A stretch of DNA of 12,262 nt from an uncultured Flammeovirgaceae bacterium (GTDB lineage: Bacteria > Bacteroidota > Bacteroidia > Cytophagales > Cyclobacteriaceae). A model generated the notes under the pieces. The model worked only from the letters and a program-made list of their open reading frames with translations, was not told the origin of the DNA and made no database searches. The translations under genes and the position numbers were made by a program. Every line of letters starts with the position of its first letter. Positions within the stretch are counted from its first letter, which is position 1. The stretch covers positions 1 to 12,262 of the forward strand of contig CAKZPJ010000117.1 in assembly GCA_937138955.1 (NCBI GenBank), written 5' to 3'. Below are positions 1-8,049 of this stretch, one piece after another.

Positions 1-2
1 GC

Positions 3-1067
3 GGCATCACCGAACGGATTTTCACGTTTGCCAAAAAACTGGTAGGGCATATCAGTGGCGGCTTAGCTCACGCCAACGTTATTGCCGGGGTTATTTTTTC
101 CTGGATGTCAGGTTCGGCGGTGGCGGCGGTGGGAGGGCTGGGGGAGATAGAGCTGAAAGCCATGAGGGAAAACGGATACGATGGCCCATTTGCTGCCTCA
201 GTCACCACGGCTGCTTCGGTGTTGGGACCGATTATTCCCCCCAGCATTCCTTTTATTATTTATGCCGCCATGACCGAAAACTCAGTAGGCAAGCTGTTTT
301 TAGCCGGTATTGTGCCAGGGGTTTTCCTGGCGTTGGCTACGATGTTGTTAATCTATATCTACAGCAAGCAGCGGAACTACCCTAAAGAGAAACGCGCAAC
401 GGTTAAAGAAGTACTGAAGATATCGGGCGATGCTGTTCTTCCGCTAATGATGCCGGTGATCATGCTGGGAGGCATTGCCATTGGGTTGTTTACTCCTACC
501 GAAGCGGCCGCCGTGGCGGTAGCCTATGCTTTTATTGTAGGTCGCTTCGTATACCGTACGGTCAAGGTGAAAGATTTGCCCCGAATTTTGGTAGAAACCA
601 TGATCACCACGTCGGTAGTCACCTTTGTCATATCGTTCACCGCTCCCTTTTCTTATCTGCTAATCATTTACGAAGCCGGGGAAATTATCTCAGGACTGAT
701 TACCGACCTGACCGATAACAAATACATTGTACTATTCATCATCAATATAGTTTTACTGTTCTTCGGCGCACTGATGGAAGCCGGGGTAGTGCTAATTATT
801 TTCATTCCCATCCTATATCCCTTGGCAATGGACCTAGGCATTGACCCTATCCACTTCGGGGTTATCATGGTTGTTAACCTGATGATAGGAGTTGCTACGC
901 CACCTATGGGCGTATGCCTGTTCGTTATGAGCCATATCAGCGGGATTAAGCTGGAAACGCTAATGAAAGGCATCTTGCCCTTTCTGGTTCCGATGATCAT
1001 TGTGCTGCTGCTGATCACCTACTTTCCCGACCTGGTCACTTTTTTACCTAACCGGCTCATGAAATGA
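3..1067 (+). CDS. dctM: TRAP transporter large permease, DctM type (5' partial)
   Basis: This is the large membrane subunit of a tripartite ATP-independent periplasmic (TRAP) transporter, which uses an ion gradient to import the ligand delivered by a DctP-type binding protein. The reading frame is already open at base 3, so the gene starts outside the window; about 354 codons are visible. The visible part begins with GITERIF and runs through the well conserved DctM signatures HANVIAGVIFSWMSGSA, GLGEIELKAMRENGYD and GPIIPPSIPFIIY, followed by several hydrophobic segments and a second half containing GLFTPTEAAAVAVAYA. These are family hallmarks. The stop overlaps the start of the next gene (ATGA), which suggests translational coupling with its binding protein. 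The small DctQ subunit is not visible and would be expected just upstream. Substrate cannot be read from the permease alone. Confidence 0.95.
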   Translation, partial: GITERIFTFAKKLVGHISGGLAHANVIAGVIFSWMSGSAVAAVGGLGEIELKAMRENGYDGPFAASVTTAASVLGPIIPPSIPFIIYAAMTENSVGKLFLAGIVPGVFLALATMLLIYIYSKQRNYPKEKRATVKEVLKISGDAVLPLMMPVIMLGGIAIGLFTPTEAAAVAVAYAFIVGRFVYRTVKVKDLPRILVETMITTSVVTFVISFTAPFSYLLIIYEAGEIISGLITDLTDNKYIVLFIINIVLLFFGALMEAGVVLIIFIPILYPLAMDLGIDPIHFGVIMVVNLMIGVATPPMGVCLFVMSHISGIKLETLMKGILPFLVPMIIVLLLITYFPDLVTFLPNRLMK

Positions 1068-2077
1068 AGCTACTCACTACATCACCGATTAAAGAGGCAT
1101 GTCCGCTAGGGAGGTGGCTAATCGTGCTGTTACTTTTCTCAGTAGCCTGTCAGAGTAGTGCTGAGGAAGCTAGAATAGTGAAGGTAGGACTCACTCACGG
1201 TAAGAACCACTCGTTTACCCAGGCCCTGGAACGGTTTGCCGAAGAATTAGAACAGCGCACGGAAGGACGCTACGACATCCGAATCTACCACAGTGCTCAG
1301 TTGGGTGGCGAGAAGGAAATGCAGGAGATGCTGGCCATTGGCAGTTTGGACATCTCACTAAGCGGGGTTTTAAACACTTACGAGTCAATGTTTGCCGTGT
1401 TAGAGTTGCCCTATCTGTATCACGACCGTGACCACGTGCTGCGGGTTAATCAGAGTTCGGTGATGGAAGGGTTGTCGGCTTCGCTGGAAGGTCAGGGTAT
1501 CCGTCTGTTTGGGTTTTACGAAAATGGCTTTCGGCATATCTCTAACTCCAAAAAGCCCATTGAGTCCCCTTCCGATTTAGAAGGCTTGCTGATCCGCACT
1601 CCTGAAAACCCCGCCCAGATAGCAACGATACGGTCATTAGGAGCCATTCCTACTCCGATGAGCTTTTCAGAACTGTATACCGCCCTAATGCAGGAAGTAG
1701 TAGATGGACAGGAAAACCCCTTGCAAAATATCTGGTACGGCCGGATTTACGAGGCTCAGCCGTATATCGCCAAAACCTACCATATCTACAACTCAGTCTA
1801 TATTCTGGCGTCCGTACGGTTCTGGCAGATGTTGCCTGAACAGGATAGGGCTATTTTTGAGCAGGCCATAGATTCCTCCAGCCAATGGCAGCTAAGCTAC
1901 ATGGCCGAACTGAACCAGTCGCTGGAGGAGAAAATGAAGGCAGCAGGAATACAATTTACTGAGCCTGATTTGATTGAATTTGAACAAGCCACCCTACCCG
2001 CCTACGAAGAACTGTACGAACAGTTAGGCCCATCTGCCCGGAACATTGTTGAAACCATTAAAAGCATGAAGCAGTGA
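1064..2077 (+). CDS. dctP: TRAP transporter substrate-binding protein, DctP family
   Basis: This 337-residue protein is the extracytoplasmic solute receptor for the DctM permease encoded immediately upstream. The N-terminus is a hydrophobic signal (about residues 18-28) ending at Cys29, so it is probably a lipoprotein, although the box SVAC is not the strictest form. Family features seen are YHSAQLGGEKEMQEML, GFRHISNSKKPI, then DLEGLLIRTP with Arg178 at the place of the family's carboxylate-binding arginine, and FSELYTALMQ followed by VVDGQENPLQNI. The arginine predicts an organic-acid or sugar-acid ligand; that is family knowledge plus inference. The ATG overlaps the dctM stop by 4 bases, and the stop overlaps the GTG of the following gene. 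The length is normal for the family. Which acid is bound is unknown; the esterase and glycosidase downstream make a uronic or sialic-type acid plausible but unproven. Confidence 0.93.
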   Translation: MKLLTTSPIKEACPLGRWLIVLLLFSVACQSSAEEARIVKVGLTHGKNHSFTQALERFAEELEQRTEGRYDIRIYHSAQLGGEKEMQEMLAIGSLDISLSGVLNTYESMFAVLELPYLYHDRDHVLRVNQSSVMEGLSASLEGQGIRLFGFYENGFRHISNSKKPIESPSDLEGLLIRTPENPAQIATIRSLGAIPTPMSFSELYTALMQEVVDGQENPLQNIWYGRIYEAQPYIAKTYHIYNSVYILASVRFWQMLPEQDRAIFEQAIDSSSQWQLSYMAELNQSLEEKMKAAGIQFTEPDLIEFEQATLPAYEELYEQLGPSARNIVETIKSMKQ

Positions 2078-3054
2078 AAACAGTATTAATAACCCTTCTT
2101 GCCATTCTGCTGGGAGCCTGTTCTTACCAAAGCTCCGGCTCAGAGAGTAACTCTGAGAAGAATAAGATTTTCTATCTTAACTCTTATCATCCTGGCTACA
2201 AATCGTCTGACGATATACTCAAAGGCTTTGAACGAGGGATGGAAGGGCAGACTGTCGATACGGAGGTACTCTACATGAATACCAAGAAGCTAGATTCCCT
2301 GGCAATTGTAGAAAAAGCGCAGCAGGCACTCAGGTTGATAGAACGCTTTCAGCCGGATATTATCGTCGTATCCGATGATAATGCGGTAAAATACGTCGTG
2401 GAGCCTTTTCTGAAAGATGGGCCTTACCCGGTAATTTTTACGGGGGTAAACTGGTCGTGCCAACAGTACGGGCTGCCTACCGAGCACGTGACGGGCATTC
2501 TGGAAATTTTGCCGGTGGAAGCTACCCTGGACACCCTTCGGAATTATTTTCCTGATATAAAAACGGTAGCGGTCTTATCCGAAGAATCAACTTCCGAGCA
2601 GAAGAATATTGATGTTATTACCCCCATCCTGGAAGAGAAAGGGTTTGAGGTGGAATACGAGTTAGTGGACAACTACGCCGCTTGGAAAGAAACCTTTATC
2701 GGGCTTAACCAGACCGCCGACGCAATATTTATTCCCACCAATGGTGCGGTTAAAAACTGGCCAGATACATCGGCTGAGCTTTTCGTGCAGAATCATATCC
2801 AAGTACCCGTTTTTACCTGCGATGACTTTATGATGCGCTACGCTGTTTTCGGCCTAACCAAACGTCCGGAAGAGATGGGAGAGTGGGCGGCTACCAAAGC
2901 ATTGGAGGTATTACGTGGTACGTCCGTGTCGGATATTCAGGTCAGTCAGAACAGTTCGTTTCAGGCCTGGATCAACTACTCTTTGGCCGACCGGATTGGG
3001 TTTATTCCGAGCCAACCTCTTAAGCAAGAATTACACAACGCAGAAGAGATATGA
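2074..3054 (+). CDS. ABC_sub_bind-type (periplasmic binding protein fold I) lipoprotein
   Basis: This 326-residue lipoprotein has a clear lipobox LLGAC with Cys16. The mature part begins with KIFYLNSYHPGYKSSDDILKG and continues with QPDIIVVSDDNAVKYVVEPF, PYPVIFTGVNW, a middle segment TVAVLSEES, then ADAIFIPTNGAVKNW and VPVFTCDDFMMRYAVFGL. This order resembles the ABC_sub_bind family (PF04392), whose members are periplasmic receptors with two Rossmann-like lobes, used either by ABC importers or as ligand sensors. No ABC permease or ATPase lies next to it. Instead it sits between a TRAP binding protein and a carbohydrate esterase, with 4-base overlaps on both sides (GTGA at its start, ATGA at its end). 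The start is GTG. It may be a second receptor, a ligand-sensing accessory or a scavenging protein for the same substrate; the sequence does not decide. Confidence 0.8.
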   Translation: MKTVLITLLAILLGACSYQSSGSESNSEKNKIFYLNSYHPGYKSSDDILKGFERGMEGQTVDTEVLYMNTKKLDSLAIVEKAQQALRLIERFQPDIIVVSDDNAVKYVVEPFLKDGPYPVIFTGVNWSCQQYGLPTEHVTGILEILPVEATLDTLRNYFPDIKTVAVLSEESTSEQKNIDVITPILEEKGFEVEYELVDNYAAWKETFIGLNQTADAIFIPTNGAVKNWPDTSAELFVQNHIQVPVFTCDDFMMRYAVFGLTKRPEEMGEWAATKALEVLRGTSVSDIQVSQNSSFQAWINYSLADRIGFIPSQPLKQELHNAEEI

Positions 3055-5015
3055 TGGCATCCGGCCTCTACCGATTGGTATCGTACGCACTAGTAAGCAT
3101 GCTGGCAGCAGGGCTGGATAGCAATGTTTGCCTGGCCGCGGTCCGGCTTCCTTCCCTGTTTAGCTCCAACATGGTTCTCCAGCGAGACCAGCCGATACCT
3201 GTCTGGGGTTGGGCCGACGCCGGGGAAAAAGTAACGGTCACCTTTAAAGGAAAGAAGTATTCAACCCGTGCTGGGGAAGGCGGAAAATGGAAAGTAGAGC
3301 TACCGGCCGAGCCGGCCGGAGGGCCTTTTTCATTAATCGTTGAAGGCCAGAATAGCATTGAGCTTTCCGATATTCTCATCGGCGATGTCTGGGTCTGTTC
3401 TGGCCAATCCAATATGGAGTGGCCCCTCAAGATCACTACGGGGGCATTCAAGGAAATTAGCAGTTATACCAACCCCAACATCAGGCTGTTTGATATTGAC
3501 CGTACTGGCTCGCTGCAACCGCAAAATGATTTGCCCGAAAATAAGTGGCTTGGGTTTGCATCCAGGAACGTAGCGAATTTCTCAGCAGTGGGCTACTACT
3601 TTGGCAAGGAAATTCAGCAGACCCAGCAGGTACCGGTTGGCCTAATCCAGGCCGCCTGGGGAGGTACGATGGTAGAAGGGTGGATGCACCCCGAGCTTTT
3701 AGAGGGCTACCCGGAAATTGAGGAAAAGCTGGAGTATCTGGCGGAAATGGATACGATCCCTATTCGGGAGCAAAAACTAGCCCGGTGGCGGCAGTTAGTC
3801 AATGAAATAGATGAAGGATTGGCCGGGGAAAAGCCACTTTGGGTAGGCACTGAGTTGGGTGACTCGGATTGGCCCACGGTGACTTTACCCAGCTACTGGG
3901 AAGAGGCTCTCAGCCTGAACCTGGACGGCACGGTCTGGTTCCGTAAGCACTTTACGATTCAGGAAGCAGAGGATATAGTTGATGCAAGGCTGCATTTAGG
4001 CTTAGTAGACGATGTAGCTGATATTTATATCAATGGCCGCCAACTCGAAAAATCTTATTTAAGCAAGTGGTCGGAACAGGTTTTCGATGTTGATAGCACC
4101 TTTTTCCGGCCAGGAAAAAATGTTATTACGGTCAGGGTTTTCGACTACGACCACCGGGGTGGTATAGGAGGTGAAGAGAATGATTTCTACCTGAAGCTGG
4201 GCGACCTGATTATTGGCTTGTACGGAGCGTGGAGGTACCGGGTGGGTGCCGATGCTGACCACCTGACTGGTATGCGGGCCAACCTGGACGAGAAACACCT
4301 TCCTTCCATCATGTATAACGGGATGATTAATCCCCTTACGAATTTTCCCATTAAGGGCGTGATCTGGTACCAGGGGGAATCCAACACCAAAGAGCCTGGG
4401 TCTTACGAGACCCTGTTTAAAAGCCTAATTGCCGATTGGCGTAAGCAGTGGAATGATAACTTCCCTTTTCTATTCGTTCAGCTTAGTAGCTTTTCCGAAC
4501 CTGAATTTTTCTACCCTTTTGGCGACTGGGCCGCTATCCGGGAAGCCCAGCGAAAAGCCTTAGCATTCGACCATACCGGCATGGCCGTCAGCATTGATCT
4601 AAGCGACCCGTCCAATCCTCATAATATTCACCCCCGGGATAAACGAAGTGTGGGAAAGCGGTTGGCACTTATCGCCCGCAAAGAAGTTTACGGCGAGGAT
4701 ATTTTGGCCGAAGGGCCGACACTGGAACGTTGGGAAGTAGAGAATGACACGGTTAAACTCACATTTTCCAATGTCGGTGAAGGGTTGGCGACCACCGATG
4801 GGTACGGCTGCGTAAAGGGATTTGAAATACTATCTAACGCCGGTTCCTACCTTAAAGTAGAAGGTGCTATCCGCGGCAACCAAGTGATAATCAGTCCTCC
4901 GAAGACAGATAACCCTCAAGCGGTGCGGTACGCCTGGTCAAACTATCCGGTAGGGGCCAATCTGATCAACAGTGTTAACCTTCCTGCTTCCCCGTTTAAA
5001 ATTGAACTACACTAA
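3051..5015 (+). CDS. exported sialate O-acetylesterase-type SGNH carbohydrate esterase
   Basis: This 654-residue exported enzyme belongs to the sialate O-acetylesterase (SASA, PF03629) group of SGNH hydrolases, which remove O-acetyl groups from sialic acids or from plant and algal polysaccharides. An N-terminal hydrophobic segment ends near residue 30. The conserved opening VRLPSLFSSNMVLQRD follows, then DVWVCSGQSNMEW with the nucleophile Ser120 in GQSNM, VIWYQGESNT at about 438-446, and NIHPRDKRSVGKRLA with the likely catalytic His527. Residues of about 262-385 form an inserted galactose-binding-like jelly roll (WFRKHF, DDVADIYINGRQ), as in many large members of the family. The second ATG, 3 bases later, is an equally possible start. 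The start overlaps the previous stop. The name should not be taken to mean that sialic acid is the substrate; in Bacteroidota these enzymes often act on acetylated hemicelluloses. Confidence 0.92.
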   Translation: MMASGLYRLVSYALVSMLAAGLDSNVCLAAVRLPSLFSSNMVLQRDQPIPVWGWADAGEKVTVTFKGKKYSTRAGEGGKWKVELPAEPAGGPFSLIVEGQNSIELSDILIGDVWVCSGQSNMEWPLKITTGAFKEISSYTNPNIRLFDIDRTGSLQPQNDLPENKWLGFASRNVANFSAVGYYFGKEIQQTQQVPVGLIQAAWGGTMVEGWMHPELLEGYPEIEEKLEYLAEMDTIPIREQKLARWRQLVNEIDEGLAGEKPLWVGTELGDSDWPTVTLPSYWEEALSLNLDGTVWFRKHFTIQEAEDIVDARLHLGLVDDVADIYINGRQLEKSYLSKWSEQVFDVDSTFFRPGKNVITVRVFDYDHRGGIGGEENDFYLKLGDLIIGLYGAWRYRVGADADHLTGMRANLDEKHLPSIMYNGMINPLTNFPIKGVIWYQGESNTKEPGSYETLFKSLIADWRKQWNDNFPFLFVQLSSFSEPEFFYPFGDWAAIREAQRKALAFDHTGMAVSIDLSDPSNPHNIHPRDKRSVGKRLALIARKEVYGEDILAEGPTLERWEVENDTVKLTFSNVGEGLATTDGYGCVKGFEILSNAGSYLKVEGAIRGNQVIISPPKTDNPQAVRYAWSNYPVGANLINSVNLPASPFKIELH

Positions 5016-5026
5016 ATAATCTACTT

Positions 5027-6286
5027 ATGAAGAGCAAAATCCAACTGCTATTTTTTCTTTTATTTATCGCTATCCAGTCGGCTTTTTCGCAAAGGTATTT
5101 GAATTCGGGTATTGAAGTTAAAGTAGTGCCCAATACCAAAATGATCGTCAATTTTGATCATACACTACGTCCCTGGCATGGCTGCGGGGTGAATTACGGG
5201 GAAGCCTGCCAGACTCGCGACTACCAGCTATTTCAGCAGGATTACAGCGGCTTTAGCTTTGCTACCCCTGAAACTAAGGCAACCATCATGGAAATGGTGT
5301 TCGGGGCCGATGGGCTGCGCCCGGGGCTTACCAAACTTTTTCTGGATCCTTTTCACGAAGGCCTGGCTATCGAGGATAACGACAACGATGATCCCTACGA
5401 CATCAACCTAGATGGATACGATCATCGTACCACCACCGAAAACATGCGTTACTTCAACCGGGAAGGTCTGCAGATGATGAAAGCGTGGGGAGGCGACCTA
5501 GTAGCTCTGGCTACACTCTACGCGCCTGCCCCCTGGATGACCCAGCAGAAATACATATTGGGTCGCGACTTAGACCCCGAACTTAAACCCGAAGTAGCCG
5601 AGTATATGGCCTCCTGGGCTAAGTTTCTGCGCGAAGTGGAGGGCATTCCCGTAAACTATATTTCGTTTCATAACGAGGGGGACGCCTACTACCGTTGGCC
5701 TCGGGATGGAAGTAACCCCGGCGAGGATCACCGGGACTATAACACTTATTGGACACCGCAGCAGGTGGCCGAGTTTCTTAAAATCACCCGCAAAGTCTTG
5801 GATGCTAACGGCCTGGAGGAAGTAGGGCTAAGCCCCGGTGAAACCCAAACTTGGTACCGCTTTGATCAGTGGGGCTACGCTAGCGCCATTGTACACGACC
5901 AAGAAGCACTTGCCAACCTGGATTTGATGACCAGTCATAGCTTCGCCTATTTAGAAGGGCTGCAATCGGTGTATTACGGAGATTACCGAAGCATAGGGCA
6001 AGACCTTATTCAAGCTCATAAAGAAGGAGTGCCGGTGTGGGTTACCTCCCGTCCCTGGACGGAAGGGGCGGATTTCATCGAGAACATTCGCCGTGACATC
6101 TATGAGTCGAAGGCCAACGGGATAATTCCCTGGGCACCTATCTCGGGAGCCAATCAGTGGCTAGAAGCCGACAATACCTATAGCGACGGTTCCATGGATG
6201 CCGCTTTTCTTATTAAAGAAGATAGGGCAAACGCATCAAAATCTGGATATACTGATTTTAGAGGGTGTAGATACTTTTATAGCTGA
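5027..6286 (+). CDS. GH30-like exported glycosidase, 3'-truncated by a MITE-like insertion
   Basis: The protein has a Sec signal (hydrophobic residues 6-20, likely cut after AFS at 21) and a clan GH-A TIM-barrel layout most like GH30: WHGCGVNYGEA near the N-terminus, APAPWMT at about 166-172, and FHNEGD with Asn216-Glu217 as the acid/base. The barrel strand that normally carries the nucleophile reads VPVWVTSRPWTEG, with Ser341 where Glu is usual. The true reading frame ends at about residue 398 (SMDAAFLIKE). The last 21 residues and the TGA come from an inserted inverted-repeat element, and the closing beta-sandwich strands typical of GH30 are missing. No continuation is visible beyond the element. 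It starts 11 bases after the esterase and is probably the last gene of the operon. Family GH30 is a recall-based call; activity is doubtful in the truncated form. Confidence 0.75.
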   Translation: MKSKIQLLFFLLFIAIQSAFSQRYLNSGIEVKVVPNTKMIVNFDHTLRPWHGCGVNYGEACQTRDYQLFQQDYSGFSFATPETKATIMEMVFGADGLRPGLTKLFLDPFHEGLAIEDNDNDDPYDINLDGYDHRTTTENMRYFNREGLQMMKAWGGDLVALATLYAPAPWMTQQKYILGRDLDPELKPEVAEYMASWAKFLREVEGIPVNYISFHNEGDAYYRWPRDGSNPGEDHRDYNTYWTPQQVAEFLKITRKVLDANGLEEVGLSPGETQTWYRFDQWGYASAIVHDQEALANLDLMTSHSFAYLEGLQSVYYGDYRSIGQDLIQAHKEGVPVWVTSRPWTEGADFIENIRRDIYESKANGIIPWAPISGANQWLEADNTYSDGSMDAAFLIKEDRANASKSGYTDFRGCRYFYS

Positions 6287-6366
6287 CCCGCTTTTCAGTA
6301 TATAGATTAAAAATAGGCTTCATTTGCTAGAAAAGCCATTTGAGAATTTTGATGCGTTTGCCCTAT
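6222..6366. mobile_element. MITE-like element with 21-bp perfect inverted ends
   Basis: Bases 6222-6242 and 6346-6366 are perfect inverted repeats of each other; the core of each end is GGGCAAACGCATCAAAAT and its complement. Counted from the GGG, the element is 139 bp (6225-6363) and is flanked on both sides by TA, as expected for a TA-targeting element such as the IS630/Tc1-mariner group. It encodes nothing. Inside is a second, off-centre inverted repeat, ATATACTGA (6247-6255) with TCAGTATAT (6295-6303). It interrupts the GH30-like gene and supplies its stop codon. Base composition drops at its left end and stays low to its right. The parent transposase is not in the window, so the family assignment is inference. 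Confidence 0.8.
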
Positions 6367-7164
6367 ATAACAGTAGTTTCCCTCCATAAAAATATTATAA
6401 ATCTTCTTACTGCATCCACTTTTATAGCCAAATCATAGTGTCATTAAGTCTATCGTACAGGGCTAAAATCAAATTCTTGGAGACTTATAAAAAGCACTCC
6501 TCTCTACTTGATAGCACCTTCTATAATTCTACTCCCTACGTTTTGAATCGCGTACTAGATAAAAAATAAAAGTGAATCAAAAATATAACTCAAACAGCTT
6601 CTAAGCTCGACTTTACTACTTCTTCTACATTCAGAAAAGGCTGTTTCCAGCGAAAATAATGGCTTTTTGAATTAATGGGTGTCTAGTTTTTAACCTGATG
6701 TTCAAAAAAAATTTGGAATGTGTCTTCTATTGTCTTTATTAAGCGATCTAAGTCTCACAAAGTGGTAAAGTCAAGATAAGATACAACTAGAAATTGGTAA
6801 TCTTTTTCTGTCTAGAGCTTCCATCGGTTACCAATAGAACATCAAAACTGACTGACTCTTTTAACGAAATATAAAAGAGTCAGTGCCCGATTTTGAACGA
6901 AGGTGTTCGGTGGCGGACACTTATTGAAGCAGTTATAGGCTGACTGAGTGAAAAGAGCCCGTAATCTGTTGTGGCACACGAATTGATAATCTACGGACGT
7001 TTGTAAAACATCAACGTTATGCTTCAAAATATATTTAAATTAATAAAATTGCGGGGAGCATTAGAATCTATCATCTTCAGAAGAAGCAGACTAGCTTTTC
7101 AAAAAGATAATTGTGTTACCTATTACGGTATTCTACTGCTTTACCTATCATTATTCTTACCACA
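6367..7164. other. AT-rich intergenic stretch, no recognisable gene
   Basis: About 800 bases of AT-rich sequence separate the MITE-like element from the sigma factor. Stop codons are frequent on both strands. A minus-strand open stretch at 6842-7027 encodes a low-complexity 61-residue peptide without family features and is judged to be chance. An unstarted plus-strand open stretch of roughly 59 codons ends near 6569 and shows no motif. The only clear structure is the hairpin at 6851-6884. The missing 3' end of the GH30-like gene is not found here, so material was probably lost as well as gained. Confidence 0.6.
6851..6884. repeat. 12-bp perfect inverted repeat (hairpin)
   Basis: ACTGACTCTTTT at 6851-6862 is perfectly complementary to AAAAGAGTCAGT at 6873-6884, with a 10-base loop. 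There is no T-run directly after either arm, so it is not a standard intrinsic terminator. It lies within the gene-free stretch about 230-280 bases upstream of the sigma factor. It may be a protein-binding palindrome, a processed RNA hairpin or the remnant of a mobile-element end; nothing in the sequence decides between these. Confidence 0.6.
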
Positions 7165-7761
7165 TTGAGTATAAACAATAATACCGTTTTGAGGCCAGCA
7201 GAATCCAATTTATCTTCAACTGACGAAGTAGTCTTGGTTGGAATTCAACAAGGTGAAGAGGCTGCCTATCAAACGCTATTTACTAAGTATTATCCTATGT
7301 TGACTACTTTTGCTCTTAGGTATGTAAGTGAGGTAGACTCAGCTAAAGAAATAGTACAGGAAGTGTTTATTAAATTATACCAAAAGCGAGAGACACTCAT
7401 CATTCAGCAGTCACTTAAAGCCTACTTGTTTAAAGCTGTGTATCGCACTTGCCTCAACACGATTCATCAGGAGAATCGGCGAAGTTACCATCATCAAGAA
7501 GCCATCCTTTATCGGTCCGATGCCGAATACGCTAACAAACTAGAAGAAGCCGAAGCTGAGCAACGAATCTACAGGGCTATAGACCAACTACCTACTCAGT
7601 GTCGGCGTATCTTTACTATGAATCGTTTCGAAGGCATGGGTAACCAAGCTGTTGCTGATCAACTAAATCTTTCTAAACGCACCGTAGAAACACAAATCAG
7701 TAAAGCTCTTAAACTACTACGAAAAACCCTCTTTCTATTGATAGGGGGCTTATTTTTTTAG
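7165..7761 (+). CDS. ECF-type RNA polymerase sigma factor (FecI-like, Bacteroidota family)
   Basis: The product carries sigma region 2 (AYQTLFTKYYPML, then DSAKEIVQEVFIKLYQKRE and SLKAYLFKAVYRTCLN) and a C-terminal sigma region 4 helix-turn-helix (AIDQLPTQCRRIFTMNRFEG, then NQAVADQLNLSKRTVETQI). It should redirect RNA polymerase to a small regulon, typically TonB-dependent receptor genes. No in-frame ATG exists before region 2. The candidate starts are TTG at 7111, 7165 or 7189. The stretch before 7165 would add a hydrophobic segment (LPIIIL) atypical of sigma factors, so 7165 (198 residues) or 7189 (190 residues) fits family length better. Usual partners, a FecR anti-sigma and SusC/SusD genes, are absent downstream. 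It may be a free-standing regulator or a gene that has lost its original start within a decayed region. Confidence 0.8.
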   Translation: MSINNNTVLRPAESNLSSTDEVVLVGIQQGEEAAYQTLFTKYYPMLTTFALRYVSEVDSAKEIVQEVFIKLYQKRETLIIQQSLKAYLFKAVYRTCLNTIHQENRRSYHHQEAILYRSDAEYANKLEEAEAEQRIYRAIDQLPTQCRRIFTMNRFEGMGNQAVADQLNLSKRTVETQISKALKLLRKTLFLLIGGLFF

Positions 7762-7904
7762 CAAATAAAGATTTCTAGATACGTGTTTCTACCCTGAGGT
7801 TAGCTTTAAGGGCTTGAACATAATAACTGGTTAGCGCAACTATGGATAAATTTTTTTTAAGGAATAAATTTAAGTAGCTTTTAAGCCTTCTTTGCCAAAA
7901 AGCC

Positions 7905-8033
7905 ATTGTCACACAAACTGCCAAATTTTGCTATTGTAAAAGTGAAAAACTACGTAAGTTTGGTCAACGAGTTGGTTATCAGCACCTTGAGTGTAATAGT
8001 TGCGATAAGACTATTAAAATTATATTTGGCTAA
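7905..8033 (+). pseudogene. possible transposase N-terminal zinc-ribbon remnant
   Basis: In the frame with codons beginning at 7905, the translation contains FCYCKSEKLRKFGQRV followed by GYQHLECNSCDK and then a stop. Paired cysteines about 24 residues apart, with KSEKLRKFG after the first pair and a Q..EC..C second pair, recall the N-terminal zinc ribbon of IS1/IS1595-type transposases. The first pair is CxC rather than CxxC, and there is no start codon and no downstream catalytic domain, so it is a relic at best. The 40-odd residues are too few for certainty; chance similarity remains possible. Confidence 0.3.
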
Positions 8034-8049
8034 TAGAAGTCGCCGTCCC

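Noticed and set aside
5830..5840. Copy of the tRNA-Arg(CCU) end, AGCCCCGG, inside the glycosidase gene as a possible attachment-site repeat.
   Set aside because: Only 8 bases match within coding sequence; this is expected by chance.
6587..6690. Minus-strand peptide containing HYFRWKQPFLNVEEVV, possibly a transposase tail.
   Set aside because: Only about 30 codons between stops, and no family could be named with confidence.
6890..7025. Possible integron attC-like site around GTGTTCGGTGGCGGACAC and CAACGTTATGC.
   Set aside because: The sequences do not fit the GTTRRRY/RYYYAAC core sites and no integrase is present.
6842..7027. 61-residue minus-strand open frame.
   Set aside because: It covers the palindrome, has no motif, and its length is expected by chance.
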